Source: an uncultured Bacteroidales bacterium
GTDB lineage: Bacteria; Bacteroidota; Bacteroidia; Bacteroidales; FEN-979
DNA length: 64,000 nt
Direction of reading: 5' to 3'
Assembly: GCA_903903985.1 (NCBI GenBank)
Contig: CAIVAT010000057.1
Location: 62,001 to 126,000 of the forward strand
Shown here: piece after piece, positions 51,577-60,715 of the stretch
Numbering within the stretch: position 1 is the stretch's first letter
Layout of the letters: every line of letters starts with the position of its first letter
Notes under the pieces: model-generated
What the model was told of the DNA's origin: nothing
The model's input: only the letters and a program-made list of their open reading frames with translations
The model's database searches: none
Made by a program: the position numbers and the translations under genes

Positions 51577-53772
51577 ATGAAAACTGGTTTAAGAAATTTG
51601 AAATTCGGAATGATCGTTGTGTTTCTTTTTAGTGTATGCGGGTCATTGGTCAAGGCAGGGAATCCGCCTGATGAAGGAATGTGGCTTCCAATACTGCTTG
51701 AACGGTTGAATTATGTCGACATGCAAAAGATGGGTCTTCACCTTACTGCGGATGAACTTTACAGCATCAATCACAACAGCCTGAAAGACGCCATCGTGGG
51801 GCTTTCCAACGGAGGCGGTGGAGGTGGTTTCTTCTGTACTGCCGAGGTGGTTTCCGACCAGGGGCTGCTATTCACCAACCACCACTGCGGTTTCGCGGCG
51901 GTTCAGCAGCAAAGTTCCACGGAACATGATTACCTGACCAACGGGTTCTGGGCAAAATCATTTGCAGAAGAGTTGCCAAACGAAGGCATGTGCGCCTCCT
52001 TTTTGCAGCGGATCGAGAATGTTACCGACTCCATCATTCCGCTGCTCTCCGACACCATGAAGGAGGCAGGCAGAAACAAACTGGTGCAGAAAATTTCATC
52101 CAGAATAAGGAAAAGAGTCGAGGAAGACGGCAAATACGACGCTTCTGTCAAAGCTTTTTACGGGGGCAATGAATATTATCTTTTTGTTTTTAAAACATAC
52201 AAAGATGTCAGGCTGGCAGGAGCACCTCCTTCCTCCATCGGGAATTTCGGAGGCGATACCGACAACTGGATGTGGCCGCGGCATACCGGTGATTTTACCG
52301 TGTTTCGTGTTTATTCCGATGCCAGCGGAAATCCGGCTAAGTACTCTGAAAAAAATATCCCGTTGAAACCCGCCTACCATCTGCCGATCAGCCTCAGGGG
52401 AATCAAGAAAAATGATTTTGCCATGATCTGGGGATACCCGGGAACAACAACCCGCTACCTTACATCATACGGCATTGATTATAATGTAAATATCTATTAT
52501 CCAACCCTGATCAAGCTGTATGGGAAAGACCTTGAAATCATGAAGGAAAGGATGGACCAGGACCACGCGGTAAAAATAGCCTATGCCGCAAAATTCCAGC
52601 GCCTGGCAAATCCCTGGAAAAATTATCAGGGCCAAACAAAGATGCTTGCCCGGAATAAAGTGGCAGACAAGAAAATAGTCATTGAACAGGATTTCAGGAC
52701 CTGGTATGGCAAAGATCCCGTTTTACAGAAAAAATACGGAAAAGTGCTCGACAATTTTCAGCAAAACTATGCCGACTTGAAAACAACGGCTGTGCCATAC
52801 CTTTATTCCCGGATTGCAGGATCGGGTCTTGATGTTGTTAAAATGTCGAAACTGTTTATCAGCCTGCAAACGGCTCTTGAGAAGAAGAACAAGGCCGCGG
52901 TAGTGCTGTCTCAAAATGAGTTACGGGACAATGTTGCCAAACATTTTAAAGACATCGACCTGGCCATTGAAAAGAAAAAACTTGCGGAAATGCTCCGCTT
53001 GTATTCAACCGATGCGAACATGATTGCATTGCCTTCCGTTTTTACTACAATAGCCAGGGATTATAACAACGATTTTAATGCTTATGCCGATGCCGTTTAT
53101 AAATCCTCTGTTTTAGCCACTCCTGAGAACGCCTATAAATTCACTGATAAGCCGAGTCTGAAAACGCTTAACAAGGACCTGGGATGGCAACTTTCAAAAT
53201 CGATGGGAGAGGCGATGGACAAAAACGAAGCTGCCTACCGGCCGGCTGTCGGAAGAATCAGCGAGTCAAGCCGCCTGTTTGTAGGCGGCTTGCGGGAGAT
53301 GAACCCGGACCTTGTGAAATATCCCGATGCAAATTCCTCGATGCGCATGACCTACGGCAGTGTTCTTGATTACTATCCCGCTGATGCCATTCACTACGAT
53401 TATATTACCAAACTGGATGGCGTGATGCAAAAGGAAGACTCCACCAACAATGAATTTATCGTAGATAAAAAGCTGAAAGCGCTTTACAAAGCAAAAGACT
53501 ATGGCCGGTACGGAGAGAACGGAGAAATGGTGGTATGTTTCCTGACCACGAACGACATCACCGGAGGCAACTCGGGAAGCCCGGTCATCAATGGCGATGG
53601 CCAGCTGATCGGCCTTGCTTTCGACGGCAACTGGGAAGCCATGAGCAGCGACATCATGTTCGAACCCGATGTACAGCGCAGCATCAACGTTGATATCCGT
53701 TATGTGCTCTTCATCATTGATAAATTTGCCGGCGCCACCAACCTGATCAACGAAATGACCGTGCTGAAATAA
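51577..53772 (+). CDS. S46-family dipeptidyl-peptidase, DPP7-type
   Basis: 731 residues. A signal peptide (LKFGMIVVFLFSVCGSLVKA) directs export; the enzyme should act in the periplasm or at the cell surface, removing dipeptides from oligopeptides. The chymotrypsin-like catalytic set is visible: FTNHHCG (His102/103), GGDTDNWMWPRHTGDF (Asp) and GGNSGSPV (Ser666). The residue that decides specificity, 18 after the Ser, is Gly684 (AFDGNWE), as in DPP7, which prefers hydrophobic P1 residues, rather than Arg as in DPP11. The helical insert domain lies at residues about 300-560. The gene stands alone between two LytS/LytTR systems and converges with the gene at 53787. Confidence 0.93.
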   Translation: MKTGLRNLKFGMIVVFLFSVCGSLVKAGNPPDEGMWLPILLERLNYVDMQKMGLHLTADELYSINHNSLKDAIVGLSNGGGGGGFFCTAEVVSDQGLLFTNHHCGFAAVQQQSSTEHDYLTNGFWAKSFAEELPNEGMCASFLQRIENVTDSIIPLLSDTMKEAGRNKLVQKISSRIRKRVEEDGKYDASVKAFYGGNEYYLFVFKTYKDVRLAGAPPSSIGNFGGDTDNWMWPRHTGDFTVFRVYSDASGNPAKYSEKNIPLKPAYHLPISLRGIKKNDFAMIWGYPGTTTRYLTSYGIDYNVNIYYPTLIKLYGKDLEIMKERMDQDHAVKIAYAAKFQRLANPWKNYQGQTKMLARNKVADKKIVIEQDFRTWYGKDPVLQKKYGKVLDNFQQNYADLKTTAVPYLYSRIAGSGLDVVKMSKLFISLQTALEKKNKAAVVLSQNELRDNVAKHFKDIDLAIEKKKLAEMLRLYSTDANMIALPSVFTTIARDYNNDFNAYADAVYKSSVLATPENAYKFTDKPSLKTLNKDLGWQLSKSMGEAMDKNEAAYRPAVGRISESSRLFVGGLREMNPDLVKYPDANSSMRMTYGSVLDYYPADAIHYDYITKLDGVMQKEDSTNNEFIVDKKLKALYKAKDYGRYGENGEMVVCFLTTNDITGGNSGSPVINGDGQLIGLAFDGNWEAMSSDIMFEPDVQRSINVDIRYVLFIIDKFAGATNLINEMTVLK

Positions 53773-53786
53773 CGGCTGTATTGTCT

Positions 53787-54470
53787 TTATTTAATCGGGT
53801 CCTGCTTTGCCTTTTCTGAAACCACCATGTAAATCGCGGCAAAGGCAAGGCTGATCCAGATGGAGGCAGGGAAAATGCCGACGAAGAAGCATATGAATCC
53901 TCCAATGGCAACGAAAATGCTTGTAATGCCCATCAGGAAAATGGTTCCGGCATGGCCATTGGTCATATTCCAGCTTTTTTTTACGGCATCGACGGCTTCC
54001 ATTTTTTCATCCATGACCAGGTAGGGCACAAAGGAAAGTTTGCATGCAAAAATTATCCCCGGGATGATCAGCATGATGAAACCGGCCCCGACAATTAAAA
54101 AAACAAGGAGATTGGCCAACAGGATATTCCCAAAGGATTGATAGGCGAAGAATATGTCCTGCACACGAAATGATTCTCCCCTGACTGCCTTCAGAAATAC
54201 CCAGGAAGTGCCATAACCGACCGGCATCAAAACCAGGACGCCATAGATAAAATTAAAAAATCCCGTGGTATAAGTACTGGCGTAATGCATGTTGAAAAAC
54301 ACGCTTGTAAATCCCATGGGTATTGAGAGCAGTATCTGGACAAACAATACCAGTAAAAGCTCAGGGAAGTGTTTTTTAAGAATTTCCCAGCTGTGGCCGA
54401 ACACGCCGGAGACGGTGGCTTCCGGAAGCTGATTTTGATCGGACATTGATTCTTTTTGAATGGTTTCCAT
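53787..54470 (-). CDS. Polytopic membrane protein of unknown function
   Basis: 227 residues from the Met at 54470; the longer frame begins inside a dispersed repeat. Five to six transmembrane helices (LLLVLFVQILLSIPMGF, FNFIYGVLVLMPVGYGT, LLVFLIVGAGFIMLIIPGI, GTIFLMGITSIFVAIGGF). The block IIPGIIFACKLSFVPYLVMDE followed by AVDAVKKSWNMTNG recalls DUF975/glycerophosphoryl-type membrane families with a conserved WxxS motif, but no function can be named. It ends in the cytoplasm with basic residues and converges with the S46 peptidase gene, 14 bp apart. Confidence 0.7.
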   Translation of the reverse strand: METIQKESMSDQNQLPEATVSGVFGHSWEILKKHFPELLLVLFVQILLSIPMGFTSVFFNMHYASTYTTGFFNFIYGVLVLMPVGYGTSWVFLKAVRGESFRVQDIFFAYQSFGNILLANLLVFLIVGAGFIMLIIPGIIFACKLSFVPYLVMDEKMEAVDAVKKSWNMTNGHAGTIFLMGITSIFVAIGGFICFFVGIFPASIWISLAFAAIYMVVSEKAKQDPIK

Positions 54471-54493
54471 GTTTTTTTTGATTTTAAAGTTAA

Positions 54494-54596
54494 ACTGTTT
54501 CACGCAGATACTCGCGGATTTATTCGCAGATTCTCGCAGATCATTGATTTGCAAATGAATTCATCCGCGAAAATCTGCATTTTATTAGCGCAAACC
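54494..54596. repeat. Dispersed intergenic repeat (cgcagat/ctgcg type)
   Basis: Repeated cgcagat, ctcgcag and gcgaaaatctgc words in direct and inverted order fill the space upstream of the membrane protein gene. They look like a degenerate dispersed repeat, not a gene. Confidence 0.45.
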
Positions 54597-54646
54597 TGCC
54601 TGAACTTTTTCCGGCCCGGCTTTCCCCGGTGGCGGGAAGTATATTA

Positions 54647-55963
54647 TTAAAACTTCTGCCTGAACAACATCTTATTATCCGGATCGCCTGCCACATCATA
54701 CAGATAATACACCCAACTGTTGTAAATCCTAATTTTCTGCGGATACAAATGAAACAATGATGCTTTTTTTTTCAATATCCCGCTGTCAATATTAATTTCA
54801 TAAACATGGTAGATCCCGTTTTGTATAAACCCGGTATAAACCTTGCCCGTAACTTCATCATTGATAACATCATTGGTCCACCTGCCTTCGTTGACTTGAT
54901 CTGTTTTCAGTGCAAGTTTATAGGAAAAATTACCCGCGATGTCATAAAACTCCATCAGTTTCTCCGGGGTGTTAAAAATGCAGGTATAGTCTCCAATAAT
55001 GTATAAGGATGTCTTGATAGGCCGGTAGAGGATTTTATGAACATAATTCCAGGTGACAAATTCTTCCCTGGAATCAGGGATACGGCTACCAAGCAATTGT
55101 GCATCCTCCCCGTTTCGCCTGAGCATTTTCATCTTTTTCTCATCCACGATCATTGTAATGGAATTTTTAAGCAGGGTTTTCCTGTTCACGCCAAAATATT
55201 CAACGCCCAGCCCGTGATTCATGATGTTTTGAAAAAATAAAACATCCGTCGAGGCAGCCACGCAGTTTTTCAGCACATCATCGAATTTTTTCAGGTTGAC
55301 CGGATGAATCAGGTGCAGCTGCCTGCCCTGAAGAAACACCTGGAATCCGGAATCATGGCTCAGCACGTGCATGGTGCCGAGACAATCTTTAAACAAACCG
55401 GTTGGCCTGAAATAGAAGGGTATGGAGGTTGCCACCGTGTCTCCCCCGGGATTTTTACAAATCAGTGATGCTTTTGACAGGTACTGCCTGTAAATCAGCA
55501 GGTAAACCAGGTTGCTGTCAATTTCATAATCAAGAACCGCATAATGTTCATCTTTAAAAAAAGCTTCATTTACACTGGCTTTGATCTCGACCTCCTCCAG
55601 CTCGGTTGCTTTTTTGTTCAGATACAAGGTGAGTGAAAAAGAGGTGCCGTCAAGCAGAATGGTCTTTGTTTCATAGCCAATATAACTCACGGTCAGGGTG
55701 ACGGGCAGGCTGTCGGTGAAAAATGAAAATGCTCCTGTTTTGTCGGAAACAGTTCCTGTTCGTGATCCAACAACAGAGAGGTTTACATTGGGAATGCCGG
55801 TTTTGGTTCCCTGCACAAACACCTTCCCGTAAAAATAATTGTATTGCTTCTGGGCCATGGAGGTACCGGCCGGATAAAATACCGGGAAAAGTAATATCAA
55901 GAACCACAGGCGCAGCGGCAAATTCAGGATTTTCACTCCCTTTATCCCTTCAATTATTATCAT
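54647..55963 (-). CDS. Exported protein with carboxypeptidase-regulatory-like domain
   Basis: 438 residues from the Met at 55963. A signal peptide region (LRLWFLILLFPVFYPAGTSMAQ) leads into a CarboxypepD_reg-like beta-sandwich at residues about 35-115 (FYGKVFVQGTKTGIPNVNLSV, FTDSLPVTLTVSYIGYET), a domain that usually starts TonB-dependent receptors but here is followed by about 320 residues of other beta-rich sequence without a plug or barrel. The remainder contains repeated aromatic strands (FHLYPQKIRIYNSWVYYLY) that could be propeller blades. Function is unknown; probably periplasmic or outer-membrane associated. It is monocistronic. Confidence 0.75.
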   Translation of the reverse strand: MIIIEGIKGVKILNLPLRLWFLILLFPVFYPAGTSMAQKQYNYFYGKVFVQGTKTGIPNVNLSVVGSRTGTVSDKTGAFSFFTDSLPVTLTVSYIGYETKTILLDGTSFSLTLYLNKKATELEEVEIKASVNEAFFKDEHYAVLDYEIDSNLVYLLIYRQYLSKASLICKNPGGDTVATSIPFYFRPTGLFKDCLGTMHVLSHDSGFQVFLQGRQLHLIHPVNLKKFDDVLKNCVAASTDVLFFQNIMNHGLGVEYFGVNRKTLLKNSITMIVDEKKMKMLRRNGEDAQLLGSRIPDSREEFVTWNYVHKILYRPIKTSLYIIGDYTCIFNTPEKLMEFYDIAGNFSYKLALKTDQVNEGRWTNDVINDEVTGKVYTGFIQNGIYHVYEINIDSGILKKKASLFHLYPQKIRIYNSWVYYLYDVAGDPDNKMLFRQKF

Positions 55964-56310
55964 TTCCTTTTCCAAATTTACAAAAAAGTCGGACCATGTC
56001 AACAACGTTTTCCTTCAGCAATTGTATTAATCAACCACAACAGGCACAATCGGTCACATTAGAAAGGCCCAGTGGGTCGATTTTGGAAATCTGGGTTAGG
56101 ATAATATCATTCGTGATTTTTACTGTTTTTCTTAAGGTGATCTCTGGTGTCGATTGTATTGAAAAAGGCAAGGACACGTAATCTCCCAACGTTATCGGCA
56201 GAAAGATGCGCATGACCGGACAAACAACCTGCATGGTCGATTAGTCGTCAATTCATTTGGTTTTGAACAACATCTGTTGTTATTTTGTATTTGAATTTCA
56301 ACGGCGTGAG
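55964..56310. other. Intergenic region with no convincing gene
   Basis: 347 bp between the divergent CarboxypepD_reg-like gene and the LytS-type gene. A 67-codon minus-strand frame (56234-56031) is present but matches nothing I recognise and has no start signal. I see no clear hairpin, promoter or repeat; a promoter for the kinase must lie here. Confidence 0.4.
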
Positions 56311-57336
56311 ATGAAAAAATCGTATAAAATCCTGATCCACATCGCCTTTTGGATTTACATGTTCAACCAGATTCTGCTTGCCATTGCCACGATGTCGGGA
56401 AAAGGTTACGATCCTTTTGAAGAAGTGACCATTTATCCGGTTACCAGTTTAATCACTTTTTATAGTTTCTATTTCACATACGGGTTGTTCTTCACAAAGA
56501 AAAACAAACTTTTCCCGATCCTGATGCTGGTTGCGGCCATTGCCATCCTCATTCCATTGCGTGTGGGCCTTGAATACCTTTTCTGGAAATATATCGGGTA
56601 CACCCATATTAAATCGCGCGAGCCACTGGAAATAGGAAGCAGCTGGTGGTTTAATTCCATACGGCTCGTGACCATCTATGGTATTTATGCCCTGCTCATC
56701 CAGTTGGCCATTGGTTGGTTTGACACGCAGAAACTGAGGACTGAGCTGATGCTTGAAAAACAATCAGGGGAGCTGGCGTTGCTCCGCTCGCAGATCAATC
56801 CGCATTTTCTGTTTAACACCCTGAACAATATCTATTCCCTGGTTTATAAAAAGTCGGAAGATGCTCCCGAGGCGGTGATGAAAATGTCGTCGATCATGCG
56901 TTACATGCTTTATGATGCAACCACGGATCATGTTTTGCTCGAAAAGGAAATTGAATACCTTAAAAGTTTCATCGAACTTGAAAAACTCCGTATCCGGCAT
57001 AAGGATTTTGTGGAACTGAATATTTCAGGCAATGTGGAGGGGAGAACCATTGCACCCATGTTGCTCATTCCTTTTGTCGAAAACGCATTCAAACACGGAA
57101 GCAGAAATGTGACAAGCCCGGGAATACGTGTCGACTTATCGATCGGCTCACAGGAAATCCGGTTTGAGGTCAGCAATCATCTGCGCAAAAATCCAACCGC
57201 TGCCAAAGACCAATTGGGCGGGATCGGGCTGAACAACATCCGTCGGCGTCTCAACCTGCTTTATCCCGGCAAACATCAGCTTGAAATCAACACAAACGAA
57301 GACCTGTATAACGTTCAATTAATTCTTTGGATATGA
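56311..57336 (+). CDS. LytS-type sensor histidine kinase (second pair)
   Basis: 341 residues from the ATG at 56311, chosen for the preceding GTGAG and for the helix that begins five residues later. Four predicted transmembrane helices (ILIHIAFWIYMFNQILLAI, FPILMLVAAIAILIPL, IRLVTIYGIYALLIQLAI) give an integral-membrane sensor. The kinase core has INPHFLFNTLNNIYSLVY (phosphoacceptor His) and an ATPase lobe (MLLIPFVENAFKHGS, GGIGLNNIRRRLNLLYPG). Its stop overlaps the ATG of the partner regulator by 4 bp. It is related to, but clearly distinct from, the kinase at 50161. The signal is unknown. Confidence 0.92.
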   Translation: MKKSYKILIHIAFWIYMFNQILLAIATMSGKGYDPFEEVTIYPVTSLITFYSFYFTYGLFFTKKNKLFPILMLVAAIAILIPLRVGLEYLFWKYIGYTHIKSREPLEIGSSWWFNSIRLVTIYGIYALLIQLAIGWFDTQKLRTELMLEKQSGELALLRSQINPHFLFNTLNNIYSLVYKKSEDAPEAVMKMSSIMRYMLYDATTDHVLLEKEIEYLKSFIELEKLRIRHKDFVELNISGNVEGRTIAPMLLIPFVENAFKHGSRNVTSPGIRVDLSIGSQEIRFEVSNHLRKNPTAAKDQLGGIGLNNIRRRLNLLYPGKHQLEINTNEDLYNVQLILWI

Positions 57337-58061
57337 ATATCAACTGCATTGCAATTGATGATGAGCCCCTGGCGCTCGACATCATAAAAGATTACTGTTC
57401 AAAGGTGGCTTTCCTGAACCTCCAGAAAACATTTGACAATGCCATTGAATCCATCGAGTACATCCGGTCAAATAAAGTCGATTTGATCTTCCTGGATATT
57501 CAGATGGAGGAGCTTACCGGCATCCAGTTGCTCAATGCGCTGAAAAACAAGCCTTATGTGATTTTCACCACCGCCTATGAGCGATATGCTATCCAGGGCT
57601 TTGAACTCGACGTAGTGGATTATATGCTCAAGCCGATCTCCTTCGAACGGTTTATCAAAGGGGTGAACAAGGTATGCGAACGCATGCAGCTTGATTTTGG
57701 CGGTGCCAAACCGGAAAATGACAAAGCCAAGCCGGCGGAGGCCTCCTTTTTCTTTGTGAAAACCGAAACCCGGATGGAACGCATTGAGAACCACGATGTG
57801 CTTTATGTGGAGGGCATGGGAGATTACTGGAGGATCGTTACAAAAACACGGAGGATCATGACCCTCATGAACGCCCGGAAACTGGAAGAGGTCCTGCATG
57901 AACCCCAGTTCTGCCGGGTCCATAAATCATTTTTTATCGCCCTGGATAAAATCGAATCCATCGAGCGAAACCGGATCAAAATCGGTGATCAGTATATCCC
58001 TGTCAGTGAAACGTATCACAAAGCTTTTTTTGACCTGGTGGAGCGGAAAAAGCTGGCGTGA
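57333..58061 (+). CDS. LytTR-family response regulator (second pair)
   Basis: 242 residues from the ATG at 57333, which overlaps the kinase TGA (ATGA). A receiver domain (IAIDDEPLALDII; phosphoacceptor Asp in LIFLDIQMEEL; TTAYERYAIQGFELDVVDYMLKP) is followed by a LytTR DNA-binding domain from about residue 145 (FVKTETRMERIENHDVLYVEGMG, RVHKSFFIALDKIE). It should bind promoters of unknown targets when phosphorylated by the kinase upstream. The stop lies in a hairpin shared with the convergent thioredoxin-like gene. Confidence 0.93.
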   Translation: MNINCIAIDDEPLALDIIKDYCSKVAFLNLQKTFDNAIESIEYIRSNKVDLIFLDIQMEELTGIQLLNALKNKPYVIFTTAYERYAIQGFELDVVDYMLKPISFERFIKGVNKVCERMQLDFGGAKPENDKAKPAEASFFFVKTETRMERIENHDVLYVEGMGDYWRIVTKTRRIMTLMNARKLEEVLHEPQFCRVHKSFFIALDKIESIERNRIKIGDQYIPVSETYHKAFFDLVERKKLA

Positions 58062-58080
58062 AAACGTGATGCGTTTCACG
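58057..58080. terminator. Hairpin between convergent genes
   Basis: cgtgaaaacg (58057-58066) pairs with cgtttcacg (58072-58080) with a single bulge and a 5-nt loop, overlapping the TGA of the LytTR gene in a 28-bp convergent gap. A candidate bidirectional terminator. Confidence 0.5.
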
Positions 58081-58089
58081 TTCTATAGT

Positions 58090-59562
58090 TTATTGCGTGG
58101 CTTTCATCAACTCTTTTACTGTATTGGGCAAGGCAACTATTTCCTTTGTTTTTGCATCAACCAAGACCATGACCGGGGTGGCCAGAACGAAATAATCACC
58201 TGCGACTTTGCTGCGAACGCCCTCCTCGGCCCGCATATGCCGCCATCCTGCCAGCCCTTTGATTTTCTTATCCCAGGCTTGTATTTCCGTTTCGGTTTCA
58301 TCCAGGCTGATGGCAACAACGGAGATCTTCTTTTGTATTTCGGGTCCTTGCTGCCAGGGATACAAATTATCTACCGTTTCTACACAATGACTGCAACCTG
58401 CCGACCAGAAAAGCAGAAGAATGTACTGGCAAGGCGTTTCGAATTTGGTCAATTCAAACAGGCTGCCTGCCGGTTCTTTCAATGAAATATCCGGCGCTTT
58501 GCTTCCGGCTACAAGGGTTTCCATCCCTTTCAGCCTGCGTTCAATCTCCTGTCTTTTGGAAGTAGGGCAGTTCGGGTCATTCGTATAGGGTTCCAGGATG
58601 GTCATCCCGGCGGTAATGCCGTTCGACTCGTAGCCACGGTAGAAATAATCCACCATCCATCCATAAACCAGCGGATGGCCTTTTTTAGCCTTCTCAATAG
58701 CTGTTAATCCCGCCAGCGGGAATAACGAATCGCGCAATGCGGTGGTGGTTGAAAGCTGTCCATAAAGGTTGACATAATTATCCATCCATTTGTTCAGTTC
58801 AGCCGTTTTTATCAACAGCGGATCCTTGAAATCCATGCCATCAAAATAGTGGTTGATCAGGCTGTGAATCCGGTCTGTCTCCGTTCCCTTCAGCGATATT
58901 TCCGGCACATACTGGAAATGATACAGGTTGCTCACGAAGAGCGCTTTATCCTGCCGGGCGCGGGCTTCCAGCCATTGATTGTAGGATTGCCGCCGCTGCT
59001 CGTATTCCCTGATCCCCTGCTGGTAAAATTTTGATTCCGTATCATCATAATTCATTAAAAAATTCTGCAACAGGCCTAGTTTTTCCTTTTGCTTGCCATT
59101 TTCCTTTGAAAACTGCACAAAAGTTGCATTTTCCAGTTCCCCCGGCTGGAAACGGGTGCTGTCGCCATTGTTGCAATAGGTGGGGCTTACCCAGAGTTCC
59201 AGGTCCTGTTCATAGGCGAAGATGTTCTTTTCAGATGGATAAGGTGTGCTCGACTCCTTTTCCTTGTAATCAAACCGCAGGACAAACTCACCGGGAAGTT
59301 TGTCTTTGGGAACAGAAATTTTGGTTGTTTCGCCATTCCTGATGCCTGTCACCTCCACAATGGGCTTGAATGTTTTAGAAACCGACAGCGCCAGAAGGCT
59401 TATTTTGCTTTCGTAAACGCCACGGAGATGGATAGTGATGGCAACATCCCTCGCTTGTGCAGCGCTGTGCAACGTGAAGGCCAGCATTTGAAACACAAAG
59501 ATGGCAATGATCCCGGCGATGGTCCGTACAACTGTTCTGCTTTTTCGGTGAAGGGTGGCCAT
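58090..59562 (-). CDS. Thioredoxin-like (redoxin) exported protein with DUF4369/5106-type front
   Basis: 490 residues from the ATG at 59562, fixed by an AAAGGAGA ribosome-binding site. A signal peptide (RTIAGIIAIFVFQMLAFTLHSAAQ) leads to a beta-sandwich (residues about 30-120), a long helical linker (about 130-350) and a TlpA-like thioredoxin domain (about 355-490) with the active-site CxxC in SAGCSHCVETV (Cys near 389 and 392) and the cis-Pro in LATPVMVLVD. Such Bacteroidota proteins act in the periplasm as disulfide reductases or in cytochrome maturation; the exact partner is unknown. A TATATTTG -7 box lies upstream. Confidence 0.88.
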   Translation of the reverse strand: MATLHRKSRTVVRTIAGIIAIFVFQMLAFTLHSAAQARDVAITIHLRGVYESKISLLALSVSKTFKPIVEVTGIRNGETTKISVPKDKLPGEFVLRFDYKEKESSTPYPSEKNIFAYEQDLELWVSPTYCNNGDSTRFQPGELENATFVQFSKENGKQKEKLGLLQNFLMNYDDTESKFYQQGIREYEQRRQSYNQWLEARARQDKALFVSNLYHFQYVPEISLKGTETDRIHSLINHYFDGMDFKDPLLIKTAELNKWMDNYVNLYGQLSTTTALRDSLFPLAGLTAIEKAKKGHPLVYGWMVDYFYRGYESNGITAGMTILEPYTNDPNCPTSKRQEIERRLKGMETLVAGSKAPDISLKEPAGSLFELTKFETPCQYILLLFWSAGCSHCVETVDNLYPWQQGPEIQKKISVVAISLDETETEIQAWDKKIKGLAGWRHMRAEEGVRSKVAGDYFVLATPVMVLVDAKTKEIVALPNTVKELMKATQ

Positions 59563-59579
59563 GGTCTCCTTTTTTTTTA

Positions 59580-59587
59580 CAAATATA
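59580..59587 (-). promoter_or_regulatory. Candidate -7 box for the thioredoxin-like gene
   Basis: TATATTTG on the minus strand, 17 bp before the ATG at 59562. A TTTG at 59607-59604 is spaced 16 nt, shorter than usual for the -33 element. Confidence 0.45.
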
Positions 59588-59662
59588 CAATCAGAAACCA
59601 ATCCAAAAACTATTTTACCGGCAACATCTGTCTACCGGAAAAATATTGCTCCGGTTGGAGGG

Positions 59663-60643
59663 TCATTGCCTGCGTTTCAGCCTGAATTCTACCGAAAATG
59701 GCATTGTTATAGAATTCTGGCAGTTAAAGACCCCTTTGGTGTTTTCGTAAACCGTACCCTGAATGGTTCCTTCTATCAATTGCCCTGGATTGCCCCACCT
59801 GGAAATAACCAGGGTGTTGACAGCACTGGTTCTTTCTGATTCCTCACAATTGTCGTTTACCTTATGACGCGTATAGTTGCCGGAATTTTCGTACGAGTTG
59901 TAGCCGGGGGTGGACCATGCCAGTGCAGCTCCCGTACCGGTTCTTATAGCGATGACGATGGCTTTGTTCTCTGCCGGAAATTTTCCAAAACTGTAGGTAC
60001 CGGTACTGGTCACATCGGGATTGATATAGGAAAAACTGTAGCCAAATGATTTTGCAGGATCTAAAAGAAAAGAAGATTGAGAAGCAACAGAGAACACCTG
60101 GTTGCTTGTATCCCAGGTTGCAACGGCAAACCGTGTGTCGCCTTCGGGGAAAACTTTGCTGGCAAGCGCAGGATTTAACAAATCGTAACTGAAGTACGTT
60201 ACACCTCCCACGATCAGTTTAAAGAAAGCAGTATCGCTGCCTCCACCGCCGCCACCGGTGGTGAATTGTTTCTCATTGCCATAGTTTACCCCTTTGCAGT
60301 TAATTGCAAAGGCTCTCACATAATACGTTGTGCTGGGAGTTAGCGAACCGACCGGCACGGTGAAAACCTGGGTTTCCGTGAACGGGTCTTCAGGGTAGAA
60401 AGTTCCGCTGATTGAGGGGTTGTGGGCGGTACCGATGGCCACACCACGTACACTTACCGGGCAGGAACCGCCATCCGTGACGGTGCCGCCCAATTGTGCT
60501 GATACACTGGTTACCAAAGTCGGATCAGCCGTAGTAAGTGAGGCGGTACCGGCAACGGGTTTGTCCACGGGGGTGGTATCCTTCTTGCAACTGGCAACGA
60601 TAAACATCGTGGATAGAAAAAGAAATATGGTGATTTTTTTCAT
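59663..60643 (-). CDS. Lipoprotein with an FnIII-like domain
   Basis: 326 residues. The signal peptide ends at lipobox FIVASCKKD (Cys19). Residues about 30-130 form the same Ig/FnIII-like repeat as in the FISUMP lipoprotein at 10833 (SVRGVAIGTAHNPSI, GSLTPSTTYYVRAFAINCKGVNYGNE). A glycine run links it to a C-terminal ~190-residue beta-rich domain of unknown family (FFKLIVGGVTYFSYD ... PFSVEFRLKRRQ). Probably a surface lipoprotein with a binding role. It follows the tail-fibre-like gene at 60716 in the same direction, with 72 bp between them that include a GC-rich hairpin (aggccccctccaaggggag region). Confidence 0.75.
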   Translation of the reverse strand: MKKITIFLFLSTMFIVASCKKDTTPVDKPVAGTASLTTADPTLVTSVSAQLGGTVTDGGSCPVSVRGVAIGTAHNPSISGTFYPEDPFTETQVFTVPVGSLTPSTTYYVRAFAINCKGVNYGNEKQFTTGGGGGGSDTAFFKLIVGGVTYFSYDLLNPALASKVFPEGDTRFAVATWDTSNQVFSVASQSSFLLDPAKSFGYSFSYINPDVTSTGTYSFGKFPAENKAIVIAIRTGTGAALAWSTPGYNSYENSGNYTRHKVNDNCEESERTSAVNTLVISRWGNPGQLIEGTIQGTVYENTKGVFNCQNSITMPFSVEFRLKRRQ

Positions 60644-60715
60644 TGGCTTATTTTTAAGATTTGTTGTTAAAATGAAATGGCAGGGAGGCCCCCTCCAAGG
60701 GGAGGGTTCATTGTT

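Noticed and set aside
56031-56234. A 67-codon minus-strand frame in the gap before the second LytS gene
   Set aside because: No recognisable domain, no ribosome-binding or promoter signal, and no neighbour to join; possibly a gene fragment, but unsupported.
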